Source: Amycolatopsis bartoniae (GTDB lineage Bacteria > Actinomycetota > Actinomycetes > Mycobacteriales > Pseudonocardiaceae). From it: a stretch of DNA of 64,000 bases. Shown here piece by piece: positions 25,414 through 32,954 of the stretch. The notes below the pieces were generated by a model. That model saw only the letters and a program-made list of their open reading frames with translations. It was not told the DNA's origin and did no database searches. The first letter of the stretch is position 1; each line of letters opens with the position of its first letter. Position numbers and translations under genes: made by a program. The stretch lies in contig NZ_JACHWH010000001.1 in assembly GCF_014191255.1 (NCBI RefSeq), positions 992,001-1,056,000 on the forward strand, written 5' to 3'.

Positions 25414-26245
25414 ACCCGGAACGGTAGCGGGCCGTGCGGCGGAAACGGTGGTACCGGACTGCACCCCGCCAGCCGCGTCACCGCCACGCGCGGAACGGTA
25501 ACGGCCCGCACGATAAGCGGCGGGCGTCGGAACCGCACCACCACCGGCTTCGCCACCATGAGCGGAACGGCCGCGCGAGGAAACGGCGGCGCCAAGCTGC
25601 ACCGCCACCAGCCGCATCGCCACGCCGGACGTGGTGATGGCCCGCGGGGCGAAAACGGCGGTACCGGCACCGCACCGCCCCAGTCACGCCGCCGCGCCCG
25701 GCGGTAGCGGCCCACACGGCGGAAACGGCGGCGCCACAGCCCCCCACCACCAGCCGCACCCCGAAAGGTGGTGGCTACACGACCAAACGGCGGCGCCGGA
25801 ACCACACCACCACCAGCCCTGCCCGAACAGCGGCAGCCCACGATGGTAAGGGCGGCACTACAGCCCCGCACCACCAGCTTCGCCCGGACAGATGCGGCCC
25901 TCACGACGAAAACGGCGGCACTACAGCCGCGCACCACCAGCCGCACCCGGAAAGGTGGTGGCTACACGAACAAAACCGTGGCGCCGGCACCGCACCACCA
26001 CCAGCCCCGCCCGAACAGCGGCAGCCCCCACGACGAAAACGGCGGCGCCACAGCCACGCACCACCAGCCGCACCCGGAAAGGTGGCGGCCATACGGCGGA
26101 AACGGCGGCGCCACAGCGCCGCCGTCGCCATCGCCCGGAGCAGTGGGTCCACGCGAACGAAGACCGTGGTGCCGGGGCCGCGCCGCCCCGGCACCACACC
26201 GCTCCACCGGGAACCCCTTCCCGACAACGCTTCCCCACGCGTCGG
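25414..26245. repeat. Degenerate 60-72-bp tandem array derived from the VOC gene 5' end
   Basis: About 12-13 imperfect units fill 830 bp. The marker AAACGGCGGCGCC or a close variant lies near 25443, 25514, 25581, 25653, 25723, 25785, 25847, 25909, 25973, 26037, 26100 and 26160 (plus strand), spaced 60-72 bp. Each unit's minus strand carries a version of the VOC start region (for example ATGCGGCTGGTGGCGGTGCA near 25617). Outer units share CACCACCAGCCGCACCC. No gene is supported inside. Confidence 0.85.
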
Positions 26246-26253
26246 ACTGGGGG

Positions 26254-27018
26254 TTACTTCGTTGCGAGGCGCAACAGCGCCCACAGCTGGCCGATGGCGT
26301 CCTCATCGCGTGACCACTCCACTTGCCGGTGGTCGTTTCGGCCCCACATCCACAGGTACATCGCTACCGGTGGGGCCGAGACGGCGCCGTCCGCTCTGGC
26401 GGCTTCCGCCGCAGAGCAGCGCCACGCCTCCGTCACCCCGGGGCCCGCCCTGGCTATCCAGTGGTGGCCGCCGCTGTGGACCGCCACCGACTTCCTCGTG
26501 GTGCCGGACAGGCCGAGCATCGGCAGCCGCTGGCCGAACCACACCGCCAGCACCTCGTCGATGCCGTCGATCGCGAAGTCCTCCGCGATCTCGCGCTCCG
26601 GTTCGCCCGCCGCGTTCACCACGTCCCACCGGTGGATCGTCGTCTCGTGTGCCATGCGCCGCGACCAGAAGCCGTACGTCCTGTCGGCAGGCCACCAGCT
26701 CGCGGCATACGCCTCCGCGTCGTGCGTCGTCAGCTCCGCCAGCAGCTCCGCGAGGCCCGTCCGCAGGTAGTCCTCAGTGGACTGCCCCGGCTCCGGAAAC
26801 CGTTGCCACTCCCGGGGCGCGCGCCCCTGGGTGATCCACGCCGTCGCGGTGCGATACACCCCGCCGACATGGCGGACCACCTCGCCGATGGTGAACCCCG
26901 GACAGGTGGGGACCGGGGTGTCACCGGGCGCCGAACGCGACGCGCCGAGCAGCAGCTCCACCTCGACCCCGAGCGCGTCGAGGAACCGGCCGTGGTCGAT
27001 CAGGGCTTGACCGGCCAT
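26254..27018 (-). CDS. Maleylpyruvate isomerase / MDMPI-like protein
   Basis: A 254-residue protein of the mycothiol-dependent maleylpyruvate isomerase (DinB-like) superfamily: N-terminal helical bundle with VPTCPGFTIGEVVRHVGGVYRTA, then RRMAHETTIHRWDV, where histidines correspond to the metal site, and a C-terminal domain ending ALLRLATK. Members act as mycothiol-dependent transferases or isomerases; the substrate here is unknown. The ATG overlaps the stop of the HEPN gene by one base (ATGA-type junction), so it is translationally coupled and shares the LexA-controlled promoter. Confidence 0.85.
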   Translation of the reverse strand: MAGQALIDHGRFLDALGVEVELLLGASRSAPGDTPVPTCPGFTIGEVVRHVGGVYRTATAWITQGRAPREWQRFPEPGQSTEDYLRTGLAELLAELTTHDAEAYAASWWPADRTYGFWSRRMAHETTIHRWDVVNAAGEPEREIAEDFAIDGIDEVLAVWFGQRLPMLGLSGTTRKSVAVHSGGHHWIARAGPGVTEAWRCSAAEAARADGAVSAPPVAMYLWMWGRNDHRQVEWSRDEDAIGQLWALLRLATK

Positions 27019-27515
27019 CAGCCGCGCTGGGCCTTCTGCCGCCGGGGCGGCGCGGCGCACTGCCGGGCGGCTTCCGGCCGCGGGTGCACCACCCGGTCGG
27101 CCAGCTCCAGGAACAGCCCGGCCTGACGGCACAGCTCCGCCGCCGACTCCTCGGTGATGCGCCGCGTGATCCCGGCCTGCGCGGCGGCGCGCGCGGCGGA
27201 GTTGGCCGCGAAGTACGCCGACCACTCGGCCAGCTCCGGCGCGGCCGCTTCGAGCAACACCCACACGCTGGCCGGGCGCGCCCGGCCCCGGTGCGGGCGA
27301 CCGCGCGCGGCCAGCACCGCGGCGCCACCACGCAGGGCGGCCAGGTAGGAGGTGACGAACTTGGAAACCGGGTCCGTGGCGTGCTCGGCCTCGGCGAGAC
27401 CGTGCTGGGCCTCGTTCAGCAGAGCCACGGCGGCAGGCGCTGCGGGCGGGCGCACCGGCAGCGGCAGCGCGTGCTGCCGGGCGCCGTCACGCCCCGCGAC
27501 GGTGGCAATGGACAT
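27018..27515 (-). CDS. SAV_6107-type HEPN domain protein, LexA-controlled
   Basis: A 165-residue helical protein resembling the SAV_6107 HEPN family: central LLNEAQHGLAEAEHATDPVSKFVTSYLAALRGGAAVLAARG, then WVLLEAAAPELAEWSAYFA and ITEESAAELCRQAGLFLELADRVV. HEPN proteins are often RNases or toxin-antitoxin parts; the canonical R-x4-6-H active motif is not clearly conserved here. GGGAGGGG precedes the ATG; an extension to 27668 would cover the operators and is rejected. Two LexA boxes lie 100-150 bp upstream and no other gene intervenes, so it should be SOS-induced together with the downstream MDMPI-like gene. Confidence 0.75.
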   Translation of the reverse strand: MSIATVAGRDGARQHALPLPVRPPAAPAAVALLNEAQHGLAEAEHATDPVSKFVTSYLAALRGGAAVLAARGRPHRGRARPASVWVLLEAAAPELAEWSAYFAANSAARAAAQAGITRRITEESAAELCRQAGLFLELADRVVHPRPEAARQCAAPPRRQKAQRG

Positions 27516-27614
27516 TGCCCCTCCCTGTTCTTGCTGGTGGTTGCGGTGCCCGGCACCGAGACGCTTCCCCCGCCCCTGCGCCAGGCACCGCACCGGCGAG
27601 CGCTCCACCGGGTG

Positions 27615-27630
27615 TCGAACCTGTGTTCGA
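27615..27630. promoter_or_regulatory. LexA box 1 upstream of HEPN operon
   Basis: TCGAACCTGTGTTCGA is a perfect match to the mycobacterial LexA consensus TCGAAC-N4-GTTCGA. It lies 100 bp upstream of the HEPN start codon. Confidence 0.9.
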
Positions 27631-27648
27631 GCAAGTTCCAGCCTAACT

Positions 27649-27664
27649 TCGAACACGTGTTCGT
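27649..27664. promoter_or_regulatory. LexA box 2 upstream of HEPN operon
   Basis: TCGAACACGTGTTCGT matches the LexA consensus in all but the last base; its central 14 bases CGAACACGTGTTCG are perfectly palindromic. It is centred 34 bp from box 1. Confidence 0.88.
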
Positions 27665-27720
27665 TCAAGTCCTGATCCGGTGACGGAACGTCCTTTCTCT
27701 CAGCACCGAACCGGGCGTCG

Positions 27721-27945
27721 CTATTCCCTCTTCCAGGTCTGCCGGCGAGCTCGTCGGGTAACCGAGAACCAGCCCCGGCGCCCCGTCGGCATCAGGAGCC
27801 GCTCCAGTTCACCCGATTCCATCAATTGCGCGAGCACGAGTTGGGGCGGCACGGAATTTCCGAGATCGGCCTCGCGTTTGGTAGTCACCCGATCGGCGGA
27901 GGCGAGGAACTCCGCCGGATCCGGAGGCGACCAGGAGGGCGTCAC
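27721..27945 (-). CDS. Small hypothetical protein
   Basis: A 74-codon frame starting at GTG 27945. The N-terminus is Pro- and acidic-rich (SPPDPAEFLASADRV), followed by an amphipathic segment (PPQLVLAQLMESGELERLL) and a very basic tail (TRRARRQTWKRE). Third-position GC is somewhat lower than in neighbours. No Shine-Dalgarno is obvious, and the start lies in one arm of a 13-bp inverted repeat. No family recognised. It could be a genuine short gene upstream of the LexA boxes or a remnant. Confidence 0.35.
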   Translation of the reverse strand: MTPSWSPPDPAEFLASADRVTTKREADLGNSVPPQLVLAQLMESGELERLLMPTGRRGWFSVTRRARRQTWKRE

Positions 27946-27985
27946 ACCGGGCCGGTCCGCCGTCCCAGGCCCACCGGCCCGGTGT
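27944..27985. repeat. 13-bp perfect inverted repeat (stem-loop)
   Basis: ACACCGGGCCGGT (27944-27956) and ACCGGCCCGGTGT (27973-27985) are exact inverse complements with a 16-nt loop. No T-tract follows on either strand. It sits between the small minus-strand ORF and the plus-strand YbaK gene; it could be an operator or an RNA stem in a leader. Confidence 0.6.
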
Positions 27986-28047
27986 CACTCCGGGTGAGAG
28001 GGGATACAGCGTCGGCCCGGCCGGACGGTCCGTGATCTCATATCGGT

Positions 28048-28548
28048 ATGAGCAGCCTGGACCACCCGGCCGTCGCCAAGGTCGCCGCCGCGCTGGCGGA
28101 GGCGGGCAGGCACGACGCCGCGCAGGGGATCCGCATTCTCCCCTCCGAAGCGCGCACGGCGGCGCAGGCCGCCGAGGCGCTCGGTATCGAGGTAGGCGCG
28201 ATCGCGAACAGCCTGATCTTCAAGGCGGTCTTCCCCGACCGGACTGAACCACTGCTGTCGCTGACCTCCGGGGCCCACCGCGCGGACACCGTGCGGCTCG
28301 CGGAACTGGTCGGCGCCACGTCCGTCGAGAAGGCGGACCCGGCGTTCGTCAAGGAGCACACCGGGCAGGTCATCGGCGGTGTCGCACCGGTCGGACACCC
28401 CCAGCCGATTCCCACGGTCGTGGACACCGCACTCGAGCGGTACCCCGTGATCTGGGCGGCCGCCGGGCACGCGAAGTCGGTGTTCCCGACCACGTTCGCC
28501 GATCTGGTGGCGCTGACCGGCGGACGCCCCGCGGGAGTGGGTACATGA
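28048..28548 (+). CDS. YbaK/EbsC family aminoacyl-tRNA deacylase
   Basis: A 166-residue trans-editing domain protein of the YbaK/ProX superfamily, which hydrolyses mischarged aminoacyl-tRNAs such as Cys-tRNAPro. The conserved lysine is in ANSLIFKAV; the GGVAPVGHP motif is typical of the fold. The ATG at 28048 lacks a clear Shine-Dalgarno. The downstream GNAT gene starts within its stop codon (ATGA), so the two are translated together. Confidence 0.9.
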   Translation: MSSLDHPAVAKVAAALAEAGRHDAAQGIRILPSEARTAAQAAEALGIEVGAIANSLIFKAVFPDRTEPLLSLTSGAHRADTVRLAELVGATSVEKADPAFVKEHTGQVIGGVAPVGHPQPIPTVVDTALERYPVIWAAAGHAKSVFPTTFADLVALTGGRPAGVGT

Positions 28549-29135
28549 CCACGGTGTCGACCCAGTTCGTACCCCTGACCGCCGACGAGTTCCGCGGTCG
28601 CCTCCGCGAGGCGCTGGCCATCTACGTCGAGGCGATGCGGTATCCGCCCGGCACCGCCGAGCAGCGCGCGCCGATGTGGCTGACGCACGCGCTGCGCGAC
28701 GGCTGGCGTTGCTTCGCGGCCCTCGACGCCGAGGGGACGCTGCTCGGCGTCGCCTACGGCTACCGCGGCAACCCGGGCCAGTGGTGGCACGAGCAGGTGC
28801 GCCGCGGGCTCGTGAACACCGCCGGCGAGGAAGCGGCCGGGCAGTGGCTCGGCGACTACTTCGAGCTCACCGAGATCCACGTGCGGCCGCGCAACCAGGC
28901 CGGCGGCATCGGCGAGACGCTGTTGCGGCGGCTGCTCGACGGCGTGCCGAACCGGCACGTGCTGCTGTCCACGCCCGAGGGCCCGAGCCGGGCCTGGAAG
29001 CTGTACCGGCGGGTCGGGTTCGTCGACGTCCTGCGCGACTACCACTTCGCCGGCGACCCGCGGCCGTTCGCGATCCTGGGCCGCGCCCTGCCGCTCGAAC
29101 CCCCGGGCGCGGCGGTCAGTTCCGCAGGTAGCTGA
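28545..29135 (+). CDS. GNAT family N-acetyltransferase
   Basis: A 196-residue GNAT enzyme. The acetyl-CoA region is ELTEIHVRPRNQAGGIGETLLRRLL, a variant of the Q/RxxGxG/A loop, followed by AWKLYRRVGFVDVLRDYHF, the typical Tyr-containing C-terminal part. The substrate is unknown. It overlaps the YbaK gene by four bases at its 5' end and the convergent EamA gene by 20 bases at its 3' end. Confidence 0.88.
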   Translation: MTTVSTQFVPLTADEFRGRLREALAIYVEAMRYPPGTAEQRAPMWLTHALRDGWRCFAALDAEGTLLGVAYGYRGNPGQWWHEQVRRGLVNTAGEEAAGQWLGDYFELTEIHVRPRNQAGGIGETLLRRLLDGVPNRHVLLSTPEGPSRAWKLYRRVGFVDVLRDYHFAGDPRPFAILGRALPLEPPGAAVSSAGS

Positions 29136-30009
29136 CCGCGAGGGCGGTCACCAGCAGGGCGGCACCGGTCCAGCCCGCGACTCCCAGCTGCTCGTGCAGC
29201 AGGAACGCCGACAGCACCGCCGCGGTCAGCGGTTCGAGCAGCGCGGACAACGCCGCCACGACGGGTGCCGCCGTGCGCAGCGCCAGGAAGTACGCGCCGT
29301 AGGCGACGCCAGTGGGCACGACGCCGAGGTACAGCGCGACCGCGAGCACGTCGGGCCGCAGCGGCAGCGCCATGCCCGACGCGAGCCCGAGCGGCAGCAG
29401 CAGGATTCCACCGATGAGCAGGCCGAACGCCGTGGTGCCGAACGAGTCGAGGCCCTCGACCGGCCGCCGGATCACCAGCGTGACGACGGCGAACCCGGCG
29501 CCGGCCACGAGCGCGATCGCCACTCCGGCGAGCAGCCGCGCGCCGCTGCCGACGCCTTCGGGCGACCAGGTGAGCAGCACCAGCCCGGCCACCGCGGCGG
29601 CCATCGAGACCAGCGTGGCGGGAGCGGGCAGGCGGCGGCGCACCACGGCGGTGGCGAGCGCGACGAACAGCGGCACGCTGCCGATGGTGACCATCGTGGC
29701 GATGCTGACCGACGTGAGCGTGACCGCGGCGAAGTAGCACGCCTGGAACTGCGCCAGCAGTGCCCCAGCGACGAGCAGCCGCCGCACCACCGCGGCTGTC
29801 CACTGTGGACGACGGCCGGTGAGGAGCAACAGCAGGACGGTGCAGCTGCCGCCGAGGAGCAGCCGGTAGGCAGCGACCGGCAGGGCGTGCAGCCCGGCCT
29901 TCGCGGCCAGCAGGGAACCGGACAGGCCGCCGGTCCCCCACAGGAGACCGGCGAGGATCAGCGCGAACGCGGACCGGCCACGCGCGGGCGCGGCAACGGG
30001 TGAAGACAT
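29116..30009 (-). CDS. EamA/DMT-family transporter
   Basis: A 297-residue ten-helix exporter of the drug/metabolite transporter superfamily with two EamA repeats (residues about 15-145 and 160-295). Substrates in this family range from amino acids and nucleosides to drugs. The ATG at 30009 is 73 nt downstream of a 13-codon leader ORF whose stop codon lies in a hairpin loop, which suggests attenuation or uORF control. Tail overlaps the convergent GNAT gene by 20 bp. Confidence 0.9.
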   Translation of the reverse strand: MSSPVAAPARGRSAFALILAGLLWGTGGLSGSLLAAKAGLHALPVAAYRLLLGGSCTVLLLLLTGRRPQWTAAVVRRLLVAGALLAQFQACYFAAVTLTSVSIATMVTIGSVPLFVALATAVVRRRLPAPATLVSMAAAVAGLVLLTWSPEGVGSGARLLAGVAIALVAGAGFAVVTLVIRRPVEGLDSFGTTAFGLLIGGILLLPLGLASGMALPLRPDVLAVALYLGVVPTGVAYGAYFLALRTAAPVVAALSALLEPLTAAVLSAFLLHEQLGVAGWTGAALLVTALAVSYLRN

Positions 30010-30081
30010 GGGAAAACGCTCCAGCGTCGAAGAGTCAGGGACACCGACGCGGGGCGAAAGACGTGCGAGTGTTCCGCCCCG

Positions 30082-30123
30082 CTAGGCGCGGGGCGGTGGG
30101 GTGACGCGGTAGATGCGATGCAT
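30082..30123 (-). CDS. 13-codon leader peptide upstream of EamA gene
   Basis: A minus-strand ORF encoding MHRIYRVTPPPRA has a GAGG ribosome site about eight bases before its ATG. Its last codons and TAG form one arm and the loop of a 9-bp hairpin, CCGCCCCGC (30074-30082) with GCGGGGCGG (30088-30096). Ribosome stalling at the triple Pro, or release at the stop, would alter folding upstream of the exporter. The inducing signal is unknown. Confidence 0.5.
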   Translation of the reverse strand: MHRIYRVTPPPRA

Positions 30124-30196
30124 GTCAACCTCGTTTCTTCTTTCAGAAGCGGCGGAGCCGATTGCCGTGGGCCGTCAATCGGCACCGCCGCGGGTT

Positions 30197-30281
30197 CTGA
30201 GGCGGCCTCTCGCGAGGACAGCGCCTCCGTGGTGACCTGGCGGTCATGAGGAGGCGATCCCGGAGTGAGAGGCCGCCTCAG
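30197..30281. repeat. 85-bp nested inverted repeat
   Basis: Three nested stems: CTGAGGCGGCCTCTC (30197-30211) with its exact complement at 30267-30281; CGCCTCC (30222-30228) with GGAGGCG (30250-30256); TGACC (30233-30237) with GGTCA (30242-30246). The two 10-nt internal loops are symmetric. It is 47 bp past the stop of the DUF885 gene, so it may act as its terminator, or it may be a mobile palindromic element. Confidence 0.7.
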
Positions 30282-30327
30282 GTTCCGCTACCCGCACCGC
30301 TACGCAGGCCGAGAACCTCGGAGGCTT

Positions 30328-31989
30328 TCAGTCCAGTTCGTTCAATTGCTGGCGGAGGGTGTCGAGGCCCATACCACCGAGGCGGAGGGCCTTCGTGTGG
30401 AAGTCCTTGATGTCGAAGGCGGCGCCCTGGCGGCGGCGGGCGTCCTCGCGGGCCTCCAGCCACAGCCGCTCGCCCAGCTTGTACGCCGGGGCCTGGCCGG
30501 GCCAGCCGAGGTAGCGGTCGATCTCGTCGTGCACCAGGGGCGGGTCGGTGATGGTGCGTGTGAGCATGAACTCCAGCCCCAGTTCCGGCGTCCACCGCTC
30601 ACCCTCGTGGAACCCCGTGCCCTTCGGGATCTCCAGCTCCAGGTGCATCCCGAAGTCGACGAGCACGCGGCCGGCGCGGAACAGCTGCTCCGACAGCATC
30701 CCGAACAGCTCGCCGTCGTCGGAGAGGTAGCCGAGGTCCTGCATCAGCCGTTCGGCGTAGAGCGCCCAGCCCTCGCCGTGCCCCGACGTGAACGCGAGCA
30801 TGCGCTGGAACCGGTTGAGTGAGCGCTCGTACACCGCGGTCGCGATCTGCAGGTGGTGGCCCGGCACGCCCTCGTGGTAGACGGTGCTGACCTCACGCCA
30901 CGTGGAGAACTCCTCGCGGCCCGGCGGCAGGGACCACCACATTTGACCCGGGCGAGAGAAGTCCTCGCTGGGGCCGGTGTAGTACGCGCCCGCGCCGCCA
31001 CCGGGAGGCGCGATCCGGCACTCCAGCGCCATCACCTCGTCGGGGATGTCGAAGTGCTTGCCGCGCAGCTCGTTCAGCGCCGTGTCGGACAGCCGCTGCA
31101 TCCACTGCTCGAACTGCCTGCGCCCGTGCACGCGGTACTTCGGGTCGGCGTCGAGGGCTTCGGCGGTCTCGTGGAGCGTCGCGCCGGGCTTGATGCGGGC
31201 CGCGACCTCCCGCATTTCCGCTTCCAGGCGGGAGAACTCGCCCCAGCCCCACTCGTAGGCCTCACGCGGGTCGAGCGCCGCGCCGGTGAAGTAGCGCGAC
31301 CACAGGCGGTACGCGTGCTCGCCGACGGCGTCCTTCACGCGGGCCTTCGGCGCCAGCTCCGCGCGCAGGAACCCGGCCAGTTCGGCGTACGCCTCCTGCG
31401 CCGCGCGCGCCCCGCGGTCGAGGTCGGCACGCAGCACCTCCGGCCCGTTCGCGACGAGGTTCTCGAAGAACCCCTTGTCCCCGCTCAGGCCCGCCCACGT
31501 CTCGGCCTGCTCGGCGACCTTCGTGACCTGCCGCAGCGCCGCGGTGTTCCCGGCCTCGGCCGCGGCGAGCAGGGACGCGCGGATCCCGTCGACCGCGCCG
31601 GGCACCTTCGCCAGGCGCGCGGCGATGGTCGCCCACTGCTCCTCGGTGTCGGTCGGCATGAGGTCGAACACCATGCGCAGGTCCTGCACCGGGCTCGCGA
31701 TGACGTTGAGCGCCGCGAGGTCGAGCCCGGCCTCGGAGATCTCCAGGTCCAGCCCCACGCGCTCGGTGAACACGGCCTTGGCCGAGCGCTCCGCCGGGTC
31801 GGTGGCCTCCGCGCGGCGGATCTCGTCCAGCGCCCGCCGGGACAGCGCCGCGCGGGCGGCGTGGCCCTCCGGCGAGTAGTCCGTCAGCTGGTCGTCGTAG
31901 CCGGGAATCCCCAGCTCCGTCGCGGCGACGGGGTGTGCCGCCGCGAAATCGTCGACGAACCGGTCGCAGATCTCGTGCACAGAAGCCAT
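30328..31989 (-). CDS. DUF885 family metallopeptidase-like protein
   Basis: A 553-residue helical protein of the DUF885 family. The zinc-type motif HEGVPGHH is present in STVYHEGVPGHHLQIA, with a downstream GEGWALYAERL containing the third-ligand Glu; this gluzincin-like arrangement implies a peptidase, and no signal peptide is visible, so it is cytoplasmic. The family length (550-600) fits. Substrate unknown. Start ATG at 31989. It lies 34 bp downstream of metF on the same strand, so the two may share a transcript. Confidence 0.88.
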   Translation of the reverse strand: MASVHEICDRFVDDFAAAHPVAATELGIPGYDDQLTDYSPEGHAARAALSRRALDEIRRAEATDPAERSAKAVFTERVGLDLEISEAGLDLAALNVIASPVQDLRMVFDLMPTDTEEQWATIAARLAKVPGAVDGIRASLLAAAEAGNTAALRQVTKVAEQAETWAGLSGDKGFFENLVANGPEVLRADLDRGARAAQEAYAELAGFLRAELAPKARVKDAVGEHAYRLWSRYFTGAALDPREAYEWGWGEFSRLEAEMREVAARIKPGATLHETAEALDADPKYRVHGRRQFEQWMQRLSDTALNELRGKHFDIPDEVMALECRIAPPGGGAGAYYTGPSEDFSRPGQMWWSLPPGREEFSTWREVSTVYHEGVPGHHLQIATAVYERSLNRFQRMLAFTSGHGEGWALYAERLMQDLGYLSDDGELFGMLSEQLFRAGRVLVDFGMHLELEIPKGTGFHEGERWTPELGLEFMLTRTITDPPLVHDEIDRYLGWPGQAPAYKLGERLWLEAREDARRRQGAAFDIKDFHTKALRLGGMGLDTLRQQLNELD

Positions 31990-32023
31990 GCAGGCAACTT
32001 ACCCGCTCGTGGCAAGGCGGTTT

Positions 32024-32908
32024 TCACGCCCGCACGGGCACCAGGCCGAGCCGCTGCACGACCTCACGCGTGGCCTTCGACCGGTTGAACGTGTAGAAGT
32101 GCAGGTCGGGCACGCCCTCGGCGATGAGCCGCTCGCACAGCTCGGTGACCACGTCCAGCCCCTCGGCGCGGAACGCCTTCGGGTCGCTCTCCAGCGGGCC
32201 CAGCCGGTCGAGCAGCCATTGCGGGCACGAGGCGCCGGACAGCTTGATCGTGGTCTTGAGCGTGCGCGGGGTGGTCAGCGGCATCACGCCCGGGATCAGC
32301 ATCGCGTCGCAGCCCGCGGCGGCGACGCGGTCGCGCAGCCGCAGGAAGTCCTCGGGCTCGAAGAACAGCTGCGCGATGGCGAACTGGGCACCGGCCCGGA
32401 ACTTGCGCACGAGGTACTTCGTGTCGCTCGCGAGGTCCGGCGAGCGGGGGTGGCCGTACGGGAACGCCGACACGCCCACGCAGAAGTCACCCAGCGAACG
32501 GACGAGCTCGACCAGCTCCTCGGCGTAGTTGAGGCCCTCCGGATGCGGCACCCACTCGCCGTACGGGTCGCCCGGCGGGTCGCCACGCAGCGCGAGGATG
32601 TTGCGCACGCCGACGGCCGCGTACCAGCCGATGACGTTGCGCAGCTCGGCCACCGAGTGGTTGACCGCCGTGAGGTGCGCCATCGGCACCAGCGTGGTCT
32701 CGGTGGCGACGCGGGCGATGTTGCGGATCGTGCCGTCGCGGCTCGACCCGCCCGCGCCGTAGGTGATGGACATGTACGCCGGGTCCAGCGCCTCCAGCTC
32801 GCGGATGGAGCGCCACAGGACGGCCTCGTCGGCGGCGTCACGCGGCGGGAAGAACTCCACCGAGAACACCGGGCCCTCGCCCCGCAACCGTTCGACCACC
32901 GATTTCAT
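32024..32908 (-). CDS. metF: 5,10-Methylenetetrahydrofolate reductase
   Basis: A 294-residue TIM-barrel enzyme making 5-methyl-THF for methionine synthesis. Family motifs are VFSVEFFPPRDA, MSITYGAGGSSRDGT, NILALRGDPPGDP and FFEPEDFLRLRDR. TAGGAT lies seven bases upstream of the ATG at 32908, so the mRNA is likely leaderless and upstream ATGs at 32917 or beyond are not used. It stands at the Rv2172c position relative to idsA2, pknL and aroG in mycobacteria; that protein has been described as a divergent reductase, so cofactor use should be checked. Confidence 0.93.
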   Translation of the reverse strand: MKSVVERLRGEGPVFSVEFFPPRDAADEAVLWRSIRELEALDPAYMSITYGAGGSSRDGTIRNIARVATETTLVPMAHLTAVNHSVAELRNVIGWYAAVGVRNILALRGDPPGDPYGEWVPHPEGLNYAEELVELVRSLGDFCVGVSAFPYGHPRSPDLASDTKYLVRKFRAGAQFAIAQLFFEPEDFLRLRDRVAAAGCDAMLIPGVMPLTTPRTLKTTIKLSGASCPQWLLDRLGPLESDPKAFRAEGLDVVTELCERLIAEGVPDLHFYTFNRSKATREVVQRLGLVPVRA

Positions 32909-32954
32909 ACCGGTCATCCTAATGGCGCGACCCCATCGCGACATATGTCCTGAC

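Noticed and set aside
25430..26200. Possible CRISPR array
   Set aside because: Units are degenerate throughout, with no constant repeat separating unique spacers and no cas genes nearby; similarity to the adjacent gene start explains them better.
27516..27668. N-terminal extension of the HEPN protein
   Set aside because: It would run through both LexA boxes, and a strong ribosome site marks the ATG at 27515.
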